From Bacteroidaceae bacterium (GTDB lineage: Bacteria; Bacteroidota; Bacteroidia; Bacteroidales; Bacteroidaceae), in NCBI GenBank assembly GCA_017560125.1, contig JAFYOS010000004.1:1-64000 (forward strand): 64,000 nucleotides of DNA, written 5' to 3'. A model generated the notes under the pieces. That model searched no databases, was not told the DNA's origin, and was given only the letters and a program-made list of their open reading frames with translations. Shown here piece by piece: positions 40,893-49,230 of this stretch. Within the stretch, counting starts at the first letter, position 1; each line of letters opens with the position of its first letter. Position numbers and translations under genes: made by a program.

Positions 40893-42056
40893 ATGTTAAC
40901 ACAGATTATTAACGCTAAGATTCTCACCCCGCAGGGATGGTTGAAGGATGGTTCGGTAATTATTCGGGATAACAAGATTCTCGAAGTGACTAATTGCGAT
41001 TTGGCTGTTGTTGGTGCCGAGCTTTTCGATGCCCGCGGAATGTATGTGGTTCCCGGTGGTGTGGAGATTCATGTTCATGGTGGCGGTGGTCGTGACTTCA
41101 TGGAGGGCACCGAGGATGCTTTTCGCAAGGCTGTCGAAACACACATGAAGCATGGTACTACAAGTATTTTCCCTACATTGTCGTCTTCTACCATTCCCAT
41201 GATTGAGGCGGCTGCCGAGACATGTACCAAGTTGATGGCCGAGCCCGATAGTCCCGTTCTTGGATTGCACCTCGAGGGACATTATCTTAACATGAAGATG
41301 GCCGGTGGACAGATTCCCGAAAATATCAAGGATCCCGACCCTATGGAGTATATTCCTTTGGTAGAGAAGTGGGGTTGTATCAAACGATGGGATGCTGCTC
41401 CCGAACTGCCCGGCGCAATGCAGTTTGGTAAATATATCACCGCCAAGGGTATTTTGGCCTCTGTGGCTCATACGCAGGCTGAATTTGATGATATCCACGT
41501 TGCATATGCTAATGGTTATACCCACGCCACACACTTCTACAATGCGATGCCCGGTTTCCACAAGCGTCGCGAGTACAAGTACGAGGGCACAGTAGAGAGC
41601 ATCTATCTGCACGACGACATGACAGTGGAGGTTGTAGCCGACGGTATTCATGTGCCTCCCACAATCCTGCGTCTTATATATAAGATTAAGGGTGTTGAGC
41701 GTGCATGTGTCATCACCGATGCATTGGCGTGCGCTGCCAGCGACAGCAAAGAGGCATTCGACCCCCGCGTTATCATAGAGGACGGCGTATGTAAGCTTGC
41801 CGACCGTTCGGCTTTGGCCGGTAGTGTGGCTACGATGGACCGCCTTATACGCACATTGGTTCAGAAGGCCGATATTCCTTTGGAGGATGCTATTCGTATG
41901 GCTTCTGAAACCCCTGCCAAGATTATGAATGTTTACGACCGCAAGGGTTCTTTGCAGAAGGATAAGGATGCCGATATCCTCATTCTCGACGACGATTTGA
42001 ACATCAGAGCCGTGTGGGCAATGGGTAAACTCGTCGAGGGTACCTATACCTTGTAG
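40893..42056 (+). CDS. nagA: N-acetylglucosamine-6-phosphate deacetylase
   Basis: The 387-residue amidohydrolase has the metal motif HVHGGGGRDFMEG with His60 and His62, the substrate loop LGLHLEGHYLNMKMAGGQIP (Glu metal ligand), a His in VAHTQAEFDD and HATHFYNAM, and the catalytic Asp in ITDALACAA. This is NagA, which removes acetate from GlcNAc-6-phosphate in the cytoplasm and feeds amino sugars into glycolysis and wall synthesis. No nagB lies beside it in the window. A promoter box lies upstream, and an imperfect hairpin with a T-run ends the transcript. Confidence 0.93.
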   Translation: MLTQIINAKILTPQGWLKDGSVIIRDNKILEVTNCDLAVVGAELFDARGMYVVPGGVEIHVHGGGGRDFMEGTEDAFRKAVETHMKHGTTSIFPTLSSSTIPMIEAAAETCTKLMAEPDSPVLGLHLEGHYLNMKMAGGQIPENIKDPDPMEYIPLVEKWGCIKRWDAAPELPGAMQFGKYITAKGILASVAHTQAEFDDIHVAYANGYTHATHFYNAMPGFHKRREYKYEGTVESIYLHDDMTVEVVADGIHVPPTILRLIYKIKGVERACVITDALACAASDSKEAFDPRVIIEDGVCKLADRSALAGSVATMDRLIRTLVQKADIPLEDAIRMASETPAKIMNVYDRKGSLQKDKDADILILDDDLNIRAVWAMGKLVEGTYTL

Positions 42057-42077
42057 TTCGACTAGCGAATTATACCA

Positions 42078-42118
42078 TAGGGGCGTGTCATTTTTATGAT
42101 GCGCCTCTTTTTTTGCAC
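42078..42118 (+). terminator. nagA terminator (imperfect hairpin)
   Basis: An imperfect stem of about 13 pairs with G-T wobbles (42078-42091 with 42096-42108), then a run of T. Confidence 0.6.
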
Positions 42119-42175
42119 TCTTTTCGGAGTGTGAAAATATTTTGGTAAATTAAATAGCTTTTGGCTTACATTTTG

Positions 42176-42183
42176 TACCTTTG
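42176..42183 (+). promoter_or_regulatory. -7 box for the fetAB-type operon
   Basis: TACCTTTG ends 5 bases before the GTG at 42189 and 17 before the ATG at 42201, so translation starts at or very near the transcript start. Confidence 0.6.
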
Positions 42184-42188
42184 CAGAC

Positions 42189-42836
42189 GTGAAAAACGAA
42201 ATGCCTATACTATGCGTTAAGGGGTTGACAATAGGTTATGGTAACCATGTTGTCATAAAGGACTTTTCAATGTGCTTGAAGAGGGGCGAGGTTGTGGCTG
42301 TTACCGGAGCGTCGGGCAGCGGCAAAAGCTCGCTCATCCGTGCTATATTGGGTTTTGTGGAGGTGCAGTCGGGCGAGGTTTGTGTCGATGGAGTGGCTGC
42401 GCGCATGGGGTACATGAACCAGTTGCGTCGTCACACGGCATATTTGCCTCAGGATTTGTCCTTCCCGTGCGAGTGGGTTAGGGAGGCTATCGAAATGCCT
42501 TTCTCGTTTAAGTGCAACAAGGACAAGAGCGTGACTGATGATATGTGGTTCGATGCTTTTGCTTCATTGGGGCTCGAGAAGGGTATCATGGATAAGCGCC
42601 TGAACGAAATTTCGGGTGGTCAGCGACAGCGCATGATGTTGGCTGTTGTTGCAATGCTCGATAAGGATGTGATAATACTCGATGAACCTACATCGGCTCT
42701 CGATGCCGAGTCGGTGAAGCTTGTTATAGGCTTTGTGAAGAACCTGAAGGAGCGTGGCAAGACCATTCTGGCCGTGACGCACGATGCCAATTTTGCAGCG
42801 GTGTGCGACAGGGTGGTGAATATACCAACCTTATAA
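42189..42836 (+). CDS. fetA: FetA-type ABC transporter ATPase
   Basis: The 215-residue ATPase has Walker A GASGSGKSS, signature SGGQRQR and Walker B VIILDEPTSAL, with a D-loop at ALDAES and the switch His in VTHD. Together with the next gene, a UPF0014/FetB membrane protein, it forms the YbbL-YbbM (FetA-FetB) pair, which exports iron and protects against oxidative stress in E. coli. I report the GTG start at 42189; the ATG at 42201 (MPILCVKGLTIGYG) is equally plausible given how close the promoter is. The permease begins 12 bases after this gene. Confidence 0.84.
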   Translation: MKNEMPILCVKGLTIGYGNHVVIKDFSMCLKRGEVVAVTGASGSGKSSLIRAILGFVEVQSGEVCVDGVAARMGYMNQLRRHTAYLPQDLSFPCEWVREAIEMPFSFKCNKDKSVTDDMWFDAFASLGLEKGIMDKRLNEISGGQRQRMMLAVVAMLDKDVIILDEPTSALDAESVKLVIGFVKNLKERGKTILAVTHDANFAAVCDRVVNIPTL

Positions 42837-42848
42837 TTTATTTCGTAC

Positions 42849-43631
42849 ATGGGAACCATAGATATATCCATAGGTAGTCTGTTGCTGGGACTGTTGCTGA
42901 TGGCAATACCTGTATTTTTTCTGTGGAAATACAATACAGGCTTGGTGAGGAGTACCATTACCGGACTCACCCGTATGGTGGTGCAGTTGTTTATGGTGGG
43001 CCTCTATCTGAAGTATCTGTTCCTGTGGGATAATCCTTGGCTCAATGCTGCGTGGGTGGTGATAATGGTGGTTGTTGCCACCGAGACGGCACTCACCAGG
43101 ACCAAGCTTAAACGCTCGGTGATGATGTGCCCCATCATGGTGGGATTCGTTTCGGGCGCCCTGTTGGTGGGATTCTATTTCCTTGGTATAGTACTCAGAC
43201 TGGACAATGTGTTTAGTGTTCAATATTTTATACCCGTCCTCGGAATATTGATGGGAAACATGCTTGGCGTCAATGTGATAGGGCTTAATACGTTCTATTC
43301 CCACCTGCGACGCGAGAGTGCCTATTACTACTATATGCTTGGCAACGGTGCTACGGTGAGCGAGGCGGTTGCCCCCTTTGTGAAGCAGGCCATGGTGCGT
43401 GCCTTCAGTCCGGCGATAGCCAATATGGCGGTCATGGGACTTGTTGCTCTGCCCGGAACCATGATTGGACAGATATTGGGAGGAAGCAGCCCCGATGTAG
43501 CCATAAAATATCAGATGATGATAATTGTCATCACAATGTCGGCATCGATGCTCTCCATTGCAGTGACACTCATTTTGGTGCGCAAGCTTGCATTCGACGC
43601 CGATGGACGCATAAAAGATGTGTCGCGATGA
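42849..43631 (+). CDS. fetB: FetB-type ABC permease (UPF0014)
   Basis: The 260-residue integral membrane protein has seven hydrophobic helices and the UPF0014/FetB landmarks: TGLTRMVVQLFMVGLYLKYL, the pair PVLGILMGNMLGV and LPGTMIGQILGGSSPDVAIK. It is the membrane partner of the ATPase encoded 12 bases upstream. E. coli FetAB exports iron; the same role is inferred here. There is no terminator before the Nif3-type gene, which has its own promoter box 42 bases downstream. Confidence 0.86.
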   Translation: MGTIDISIGSLLLGLLLMAIPVFFLWKYNTGLVRSTITGLTRMVVQLFMVGLYLKYLFLWDNPWLNAAWVVIMVVVATETALTRTKLKRSVMMCPIMVGFVSGALLVGFYFLGIVLRLDNVFSVQYFIPVLGILMGNMLGVNVIGLNTFYSHLRRESAYYYYMLGNGATVSEAVAPFVKQAMVRAFSPAIANMAVMGLVALPGTMIGQILGGSSPDVAIKYQMMIIVITMSASMLSIAVTLILVRKLAFDADGRIKDVSR

Positions 43632-43672
43632 AAAAAGTGGCGGCATATCGCCCGAAATAGAAAAAAAAATAA

Positions 43673-43680
43673 TATATTTG
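43673..43680 (+). promoter_or_regulatory. -7 box for the Nif3-like gene
   Basis: TATATTTG, 19 bases before the TTG start at 43700. Confidence 0.6.
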
Positions 43681-43699
43681 CACAATAATTTTCTGATAG

Positions 43700-44797
43700 T
43701 TGGCGAAAATTAAAGAGATAACGGATGCCCTTGAAATGTTCGCGCCTCTGCCCCTGCAAGAAGGATACGATAATGCCGGATTGCAGATTGGACTTACAGA
43801 AGCGGAAGTTAAAGGGGCTTTATTGTGTTTGGATGTTACCGAAGATATTCTCGACGAGGCAATAGCATCCGAATACAATCTCGTCATATCCCATCATCCC
43901 CTCATTTTTAATCCAGTAAAAAGAGTAACCGGCCGCAACTATGTGGAGCGTTGCATAATGAAGGCTATCCGTAACGATATTGCCATCTATTCGGCACATA
44001 CCAATATGGACAGTGCTCCGGGTGGGGTCAACTACAAGATGGCCGAAAAATTGGGGCTCAAAAATGTGAAAATTCTCGCTCCCAAAGAGAATATGCTCCT
44101 GAAACTGGTTGTCTATGTACCGTCGGACCATGCCGCCGAGCTCAGACAGGCGTTGTTCGATGCGGGATGCGGCGCAATAGGCAATTACGACTGTTGCAGC
44201 TACAATCTGAATGGCGAGGGTACATTCCGTGCCAATGAAGATTGCAACCCGTTTTGCGGCAAGGTGGGCGAGGTTCACACCGAGAACGAAGTGAGGATAG
44301 AAACCGTGCTTCCTGCCTATATAAAAAACCGTGTACTGAAGGCCATGCTGGCCGTGCACCCCTACGAAGAGCCTGCATACGACATTTATGCAATGCAGAA
44401 CGAGTGGGCTACGGTTGGCCTTGGTGTCATAGGAGAGCTGCCCGAAGAGGTCGATGAAAAAGCCTTCCTGTCGCAGGTGAAGGAGATATTCGGTGTCGAG
44501 AAACTTGCACATACAGCCTTGCAGGGCAAAAAAATAAAAAAGGTAGCCTTGTGTGGCGGTTCGGGCTCGTCGTTGGCCAAGCATGCGGTGGCAGCCGGAG
44601 CAGATATATTCATCACCGGTGAGGGACACTACCACGATATGTTCAATTATGGCAAAGGCATGGTGATGGCTGTGGTAGGACACTTCGAGAGCGAGCAGTT
44701 CACTACTGAAATATTTGCCGACATATTGTCGAGGAAGTTCCCCGAACTAAAAGTGAAAATTACAGAGAACAGAACTAATCCAGTATATTATTTATAA
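43700..44797 (+). CDS. Nif3-like dinuclear metal-centre protein
   Basis: The 365-residue protein has the Nif3/YqfO signature: MFAPLPLQEGYDNAGLQIG near the start, VISHHPLIF, and SAHTNMDSAPGGVN, with the metal ligands His/Asp/Glu, then an inserted middle domain and the closing GEGHYHDM segment. I use the TTG at 43700, which gives AKIKEITDALEMFAPLP before the first ATG; relatives share this extra N-terminus. The proteins form a hexamer, and roles in GTP cyclohydrolase-like chemistry or regulation are suggested but unproven. The zinc-ribbon gene follows after 18 bases. Confidence 0.87.
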   Translation: MAKIKEITDALEMFAPLPLQEGYDNAGLQIGLTEAEVKGALLCLDVTEDILDEAIASEYNLVISHHPLIFNPVKRVTGRNYVERCIMKAIRNDIAIYSAHTNMDSAPGGVNYKMAEKLGLKNVKILAPKENMLLKLVVYVPSDHAAELRQALFDAGCGAIGNYDCCSYNLNGEGTFRANEDCNPFCGKVGEVHTENEVRIETVLPAYIKNRVLKAMLAVHPYEEPAYDIYAMQNEWATVGLGVIGELPEEVDEKAFLSQVKEIFGVEKLAHTALQGKKIKKVALCGGSGSSLAKHAVAAGADIFITGEGHYHDMFNYGKGMVMAVVGHFESEQFTTEIFADILSRKFPELKVKITENRTNPVYYL

Positions 44798-44815
44798 CAA
44801 CAAAATATAAAGAAA

Positions 44816-45634
44816 ATGGCAAAGAAAGATCCCGCGGAATACACCGTAGAAGAGAAATTGAAGTCGTTGTATCAGTTGCAGACAATCCTTTCGGAGATTG
44901 ACAAGATAAAGATACTTCGTGGCGAGCTTCCCCTTGAGGTTAAGGACCTTGAGGACGAAATTGTAGGTCTTGGTACACGTATCGAAAATATTGCAAACGA
45001 AATAAAGAACAATAAAGAGGCAGTTGTAGGTTACAAGGCCGAGATTGAGCAGGCTAAGCAGAGCATTGCAAAATATACCGAGGACCAGAACAATATCCAC
45101 AACAGCCGCGAGTTCGACTTGCTCAACAAGGAGATTGAGTACAAGAATCTTGTTATTCAGCACGATGAGAAGAAGATTCGCGAGGCTCAGGCGTTCGACA
45201 AGCAGAAGAGCGAGGAGCTTGCAAAGGCTAAGACTGCTCTCGACGAGCGCAAGAAAGACCTCGAGCTCAAGAAGAGCGAGCTCGACGAGATTGTAACTGA
45301 AACAAAACAGGAGGAGGAGAAATTGCGCGAGCAGGCTCGTAACCTCGAGCTCACCATCGAGCCCCGTCTTCTTGCTTCGTTCAAGCGCATCCGCAAGAGC
45401 TCACGCAACGGTCTTGGTATCGTATATGTACAGCGTGATGCTTGTGCCGGTTGCTTCAGCAAGATACCGCCCCAAAGACAGATGGATATCAGAATGCGTA
45501 AGAAAATTATCGTTTGCGAGAACTGCGGACGCATCATGATTGACCCCGAGCTTGCTGGTATCAAGGAGGAGAAGCCCGTAGAGGCACCCACAACCAAGCG
45601 TCGTGGTATCAGAAGAGCTACTAAGAGCGAGTAA
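44816..45634 (+). CDS. C4 zinc-ribbon coiled-coil protein
   Basis: The 272-residue protein has a long coiled coil from about residue 12 to 180 (LKSLYQLQTILSEIDKIKIL, KIREAQAFDKQKSEELAKAK) and a C-terminal zinc ribbon with CAGCFSKIPPQRQMDIRMRK followed by IVCENCGRIMI (two CXXC pairs), then a basic tail. This is the zf-RING_7/C4-type family, often encoded next to Nif3, as here. A role in RNA or DNA handling is likely but not defined. It shares a transcript with the Nif3-like gene. Confidence 0.86.
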   Translation: MAKKDPAEYTVEEKLKSLYQLQTILSEIDKIKILRGELPLEVKDLEDEIVGLGTRIENIANEIKNNKEAVVGYKAEIEQAKQSIAKYTEDQNNIHNSREFDLLNKEIEYKNLVIQHDEKKIREAQAFDKQKSEELAKAKTALDERKKDLELKKSELDEIVTETKQEEEKLREQARNLELTIEPRLLASFKRIRKSSRNGLGIVYVQRDACAGCFSKIPPQRQMDIRMRKKIIVCENCGRIMIDPELAGIKEEKPVEAPTTKRRGIRRATKSE

Positions 45635-45653
45635 TTTATTGAAATATAGCATG

Positions 45654-45686
45654 CAAGGGTGTGTCATCTGTTTTGACACGCCCTTG
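45654..45686 (+). terminator. Terminator after the zinc-ribbon gene
   Basis: A 13-bp stem with one G-T wobble (CAAGGGTGTGTCA at 45654-45666 with 45674-45686). The T-run is weak. Confidence 0.65.
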
Positions 45687-45709
45687 TCTGCTTCAAAATA
45701 CCTGGTAGT

Positions 45710-46525
45710 ATGAAGATTTGTGTGCTGGTTGATAATAAAACGGGCGGTGATGACAATCTGCAGGCCGAGCATGGTCTTTCTATATGGTTTGCGCTGAATG
45801 GAAAGAATTATCTTGTCGATGTGGGTGCATCGTCGCTGTTCGTAGAGAATGCCGCAAGGCTTGGGATAGATATTGCCGACGTCGATGTGCTTGTTCTCTC
45901 CCATGCTCACGCCGACCACACGGGTGGCTTGGTCGCTTTTATCGATAATAACGACAAGGCTGCGATATATGTGTCGCGACATGTTTGCGGGAATAGCTAT
46001 TATTCCACTCGCCGTGGTGGCAAGCGTTCTATCTCCATCGACGCCGAAGTGCTTTCTTCATGCGGCGACAGGGTGCGGTATGTCGATGGCAATACCGTTG
46101 TGGGCGAGGACGTTGCGATTATTTCCGATATTCTATGTACTGCTCCCGTGCCGAAGGCCAATGGCACACTGTATGTGAACGACCGCCCCGATGATTTTGC
46201 CCACGAAATGGCGGTTGTTGTCGATGAGGGTGTCGAGAGGGTGCTGCTGTCGCCTTGCTCGCATAAAGGTATCATGAATATACTGAATGCGGTAGGTGGT
46301 GCTCCTGTTACACGTTTTGTGGGTGGCTTGCATCTGCTCGATTCCGATGATAATTTTCAGTTCGAGGAGCGCCACGAGATTGTGTCACTGGCCAATGAAA
46401 TAAAGGCTCGTGGTGTGGCCTTGTATACAGGGCATTGTACGGGCGAAACGGCCAAGGGACTCTTCTCAGATATTCTTGGCGATAGGTTTGTGGAGTTCTA
46501 TAGTGGCTTCGCCCTTGATATTTAG
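45710..46525 (+). CDS. MBL-fold metallo-hydrolase
   Basis: The 271-residue protein begins MKICVLVDNKTGGDDNLQAE and has the metal motif HAHADHTGG after LVLS, a second ligand region in LLSPCSHKGI and a third in YTGHCTGE. It belongs to the group annotated as dihydropterin-ribofuranosyl-aminobenzene phosphate synthase-like proteins. The name is poorly supported by biochemistry, so the family call is preferred. It ends only 2 bases from the convergent comF gene, with no terminator between. Confidence 0.83.
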   Translation: MKICVLVDNKTGGDDNLQAEHGLSIWFALNGKNYLVDVGASSLFVENAARLGIDIADVDVLVLSHAHADHTGGLVAFIDNNDKAAIYVSRHVCGNSYYSTRRGGKRSISIDAEVLSSCGDRVRYVDGNTVVGEDVAIISDILCTAPVPKANGTLYVNDRPDDFAHEMAVVVDEGVERVLLSPCSHKGIMNILNAVGGAPVTRFVGGLHLLDSDDNFQFEERHEIVSLANEIKARGVALYTGHCTGETAKGLFSDILGDRFVEFYSGFALDI

Positions 46526-46527
46526 GG

Positions 46528-47223
46528 TTATATGGTCTTGGTGGCGCAGGATAGGGTGAAAATGCTTATCTTGGCATCGGGTACCGCCTTGAGTATCGCA
46601 TTGGCACAGCTCGATAGGGTTGCTCCGGTGGTGAGCACGTCATCGACAAGCAAAATGTGCTTGCCCTTGAGCTTTTCGGGGGTGGTGACACTGAAAATAT
46701 TCTCCACGTTTTTCCATCGTGCTTCTCGCTGTTTGTGGGTTTGCGTGTCGTTGGCTATGTGGCGTATGACGCTTGTGCTGTCTATGGCGATGCCTGTCGC
46801 TGCGGATATTCCCTGCGCTATGTAGTCGCATTGGTTGTAGCCACGTAGGTTTTTCTTTTTTCTCGACAGTGGCAGTGGGACGATTGTGTCTATGCCGTCG
46901 AAAAATGTTCGTTCGGCGAGTTCCAGCGCAGCCGCTTTTGCTATTCGCACAGCCGTTTCGGGCCTGTTGCGATATTTTATATTATAAACGAGATTGTTGT
47001 AGGGCGATTCCTTGCTGTGGTATATGTACGAGGTAGCACGCTCTATTTCGACCGTTCCATAGAATAGTTTTTCTATTTTGTTGCAGGGGGTGTAGGGCTC
47101 TGTGCGTGGCAGTTCTACCATGCATGCTATGCATATGTCTTTTTCGCCACCGGCCAGTGCCTTGCCACAGACCATGCAGCTGCGTGGAAATATTATATCT
47201 ATGAGGTCAGAAATCCACTTCAT
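46528..47223 (-). CDS. comF: ComF-family phosphoribosyltransferase-like protein
   Basis: The 231-residue protein has an N-terminal zinc finger (Cys16, Cys19, Cys31, Cys34) and a C-terminal type I phosphoribosyltransferase domain with the PRPP loop HILLVDDVLTTGATL and a FFDGIDTIVPLPLSRKK segment. ComF proteins take part in DNA uptake during transformation, working with the ComFA helicase and PriA. In Bacteroidales the gene is near recX, as here: its start overlaps the end of recX by 17 bases. Role in natural transformation of this organism is not shown. Confidence 0.87.
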   Translation of the reverse strand: MKWISDLIDIIFPRSCMVCGKALAGGEKDICIACMVELPRTEPYTPCNKIEKLFYGTVEIERATSYIYHSKESPYNNLVYNIKYRNRPETAVRIAKAAALELAERTFFDGIDTIVPLPLSRKKKNLRGYNQCDYIAQGISAATGIAIDSTSVIRHIANDTQTHKQREARWKNVENIFSVTTPEKLKGKHILLVDDVLTTGATLSSCANAILKAVPDAKISIFTLSCATKTI

Positions 47224-47683
47224 CGGGGTTGAATTTTAGTGCCTGCATTATAAGCGATGGCTCGAATCCGCGGCTTGCGGCGAAACGCAGTAATTTGCTG
47301 TTTACCTTGTATTTATCCGTCTCTTTTATCTCTTTGCGCTTGGTGGCGATGATGGTTGTTAGCGTTGTGTAGTATTCCTCTTCGTCTATGGAATCCAGTG
47401 CCTCCTTTACCAATGGCTGTGGCAGATGCTTTTCGCGTAGCGATGCCGCTATTTTTATTCGTCCCCAATGGTTGAAGCGTATCTTGTCGCTAACGAATGC
47501 GTGGCAATAGCGCTGTTCATCGATGAATTGTTCTTCGATGAGCCTTTTTACGATGCGTTGCTGCGGTTCGTATGCCACGCCCCACGCAGTGAGCTTTGTT
47601 ACCACTTCGTGTATGCATCGTTCGCACAGCGTGCAATATGCTGCTGCCTTGTTCAGTGCTTCGCCTTCGCTCAGTTCCTTCAT
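47207..47683 (-). CDS. recX: RecX-family RecA regulator
   Basis: The 158-residue helical protein has three-helix RecX repeats (SEGEALNKAAAYCTLCERCI, KRLIEEQFIDEQRYCHAFVS). I start at the ATG at 47683 (MKELSEGEAL), 15 codons into the longest frame, because this avoids a long overlap with nhaC, whose end is at 47691. RecX binds RecA filaments and lowers recombination activity. The gene lies between nhaC and comF in one minus-strand operon and overlaps comF by 17 bases. Confidence 0.85.
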   Translation of the reverse strand: MKELSEGEALNKAAAYCTLCERCIHEVVTKLTAWGVAYEPQQRIVKRLIEEQFIDEQRYCHAFVSDKIRFNHWGRIKIAASLREKHLPQPLVKEALDSIDEEEYYTTLTTIIATKRKEIKETDKYKVNSKLLRFAASRGFEPSLIMQALKFNPDEVDF

Positions 47684-47690
47684 TGCGTCT

Positions 47691-48980
47691 CTATTTTTTT
47701 GTCGATATTTTGGGCAGGCCTGTGGCAATCGACAGGGCTACCATTATTCCTGTCATCAGAGGGTAGTATAGGTGGGGGATTATTTCTATGGGGCTTATTG
47801 CGGCGAGGCCCGATGCCATCAGCAGTTGTGCACCGTAGGGTATTATTCCCTGTACGAAGCAGGACGATGTATCGAGCAACGACGCGCTTTTGCGTGGCGA
47901 TATTCCATATTTCTGCGACAGCTCGCGTGCTATGTTGCCGGTTGTGAGTATCGCTATGGTGTTGTTTGCCGTGCACAGGTTGGTGAGCATTGTCAGTAGT
48001 GCAATTACCGATTCGGCGCCTCGCTTCGACGAGATATTTTTTGTCAGCACCTTTATCAGATAATCGAAACCGCCGAGCTCCTTGATGGTGTTCATCAGTC
48101 CGCCTGCAAGCAGTGTAACCAATATCAGTTCGCACATGGAATTGAGCCCGCCGCCCGCCGATGTGAAGATGGCGAGCGTGTCGAACGCACCGCTAGCAAT
48201 GCCTATGATGTCGGTGAATATTATTCCGGTCAACAGCACAAGAAGTACATTCATTCCAGTGAGTGCCAATATGATAACAAGCAGATAGGGGAGTGCCTTG
48301 TACCATTCGATGGCTTGCTCGGGCGTTTGGAAATCGCCTGTGTGGTTTCCGAACAAATATATGCACAATGTGATAGCCGCCGCAGGGAGTACTATTATCA
48401 GATTGGTCCTGAATTTGTCGCTCATTTTGCATCGTTGGCTTTGTGTGGCTGCAATTGTGGTGTCGGATATAAACGACAGGTTGTCGCCAAAGAATGCGCC
48501 ACCAACGACTATTGCCACCAACCAGGGGGTGGGGCAACCTATTTGCGGTGCCATGGTTGTGACGACGGGGGTGAGCGCAACGATGGTGCCCACCGATGTT
48601 CCTATTGCCATTGAAATGAAGCAGGCGGCAATGAAGATGCCTGCCGGAAGGAATTCGCCGGGGATGCATCGCAGCGTGAGGGCGACGGTGGCATCGACCG
48701 AGCCCATCGCTTTGGCCGAGCTGGCAAATATTCCGGCCATGCAGAATATCCATATCATGTACATGATGTCGGAATTGGCCGCGCCGTTCGAGAATATGTT
48801 AATGCGCTCCTTCAGGCTTCGTCCGCGCAACAGCAGTGCGCCATAGATGCCTGCTGCGACGAATGCCACGGCAATGGGTACGCGATAAAAATCGCCGGCC
48901 AGCAGCGCTCCGCCCAGATATGTGAGCAGAAGTACAAAAATGGGGCTCAGTGCAATTGTTCCTCTATTTGCAGAATTCAT
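47691..48980 (-). CDS. NhaC-type Na+/H+ antiporter family protein
   Basis: The 429-residue protein has about 11 hydrophobic helices with the family marks IWIFCMAGIFASSAKAMGS, GTSVGTIVALTPVVTTMAPQ, VGGAFFGDNLSFISDTTIAA and NNTIAILTTGNIARELSQKY. The acidic motif GDNLSFISDTT fits the NhaC family. It exchanges sodium for protons, or moves malate/lactate in related proteins. It heads the nhaC-recX-comF operon and has a good promoter box. The link to recX and comF may be no more than local gene order. Confidence 0.87.
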   Translation of the reverse strand: MNSANRGTIALSPIFVLLLTYLGGALLAGDFYRVPIAVAFVAAGIYGALLLRGRSLKERINIFSNGAANSDIMYMIWIFCMAGIFASSAKAMGSVDATVALTLRCIPGEFLPAGIFIAACFISMAIGTSVGTIVALTPVVTTMAPQIGCPTPWLVAIVVGGAFFGDNLSFISDTTIAATQSQRCKMSDKFRTNLIIVLPAAAITLCIYLFGNHTGDFQTPEQAIEWYKALPYLLVIILALTGMNVLLVLLTGIIFTDIIGIASGAFDTLAIFTSAGGGLNSMCELILVTLLAGGLMNTIKELGGFDYLIKVLTKNISSKRGAESVIALLTMLTNLCTANNTIAILTTGNIARELSQKYGISPRKSASLLDTSSCFVQGIIPYGAQLLMASGLAAISPIEIIPHLYYPLMTGIMVALSIATGLPKISTKK

Positions 48981-49013
48981 GGTCTATTTGTGTCGTGTTA
49001 TTGCTATTTATTG

Positions 49014-49021
49014 CAAAGATA
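49014..49021 (-). promoter_or_regulatory. -7 box for the nhaC-recX-comF operon
   Basis: Minus-strand TATCTTTG, 33 bases before the ATG at 48980. Confidence 0.6.
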
Positions 49022-49159
49022 GGTTAAGAGCGGCAATATTCAAAAATATATAAACGCTTGTTCTCGTTTCGTTTGCAGCAATGCTCTGTTACTATGTGAT
49101 TATAAATGTTATATTAAACAAATATTGACAATCTGTTCTGTTATGTTGCGTAATTTTTG

Positions 49160-49167
49160 TACCTTTG
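49160..49167 (+). promoter_or_regulatory. -7 box for the phospholipase D gene
   Basis: TACCTTTG, 63 bases upstream of the ATG at 49231. Confidence 0.6.
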
Positions 49168-49230
49168 CATTTCGTAATCAGGATTGAATGTACCACTGTA
49201 TAAGTGGTTGATAAATAGATTTTTGTAAAA

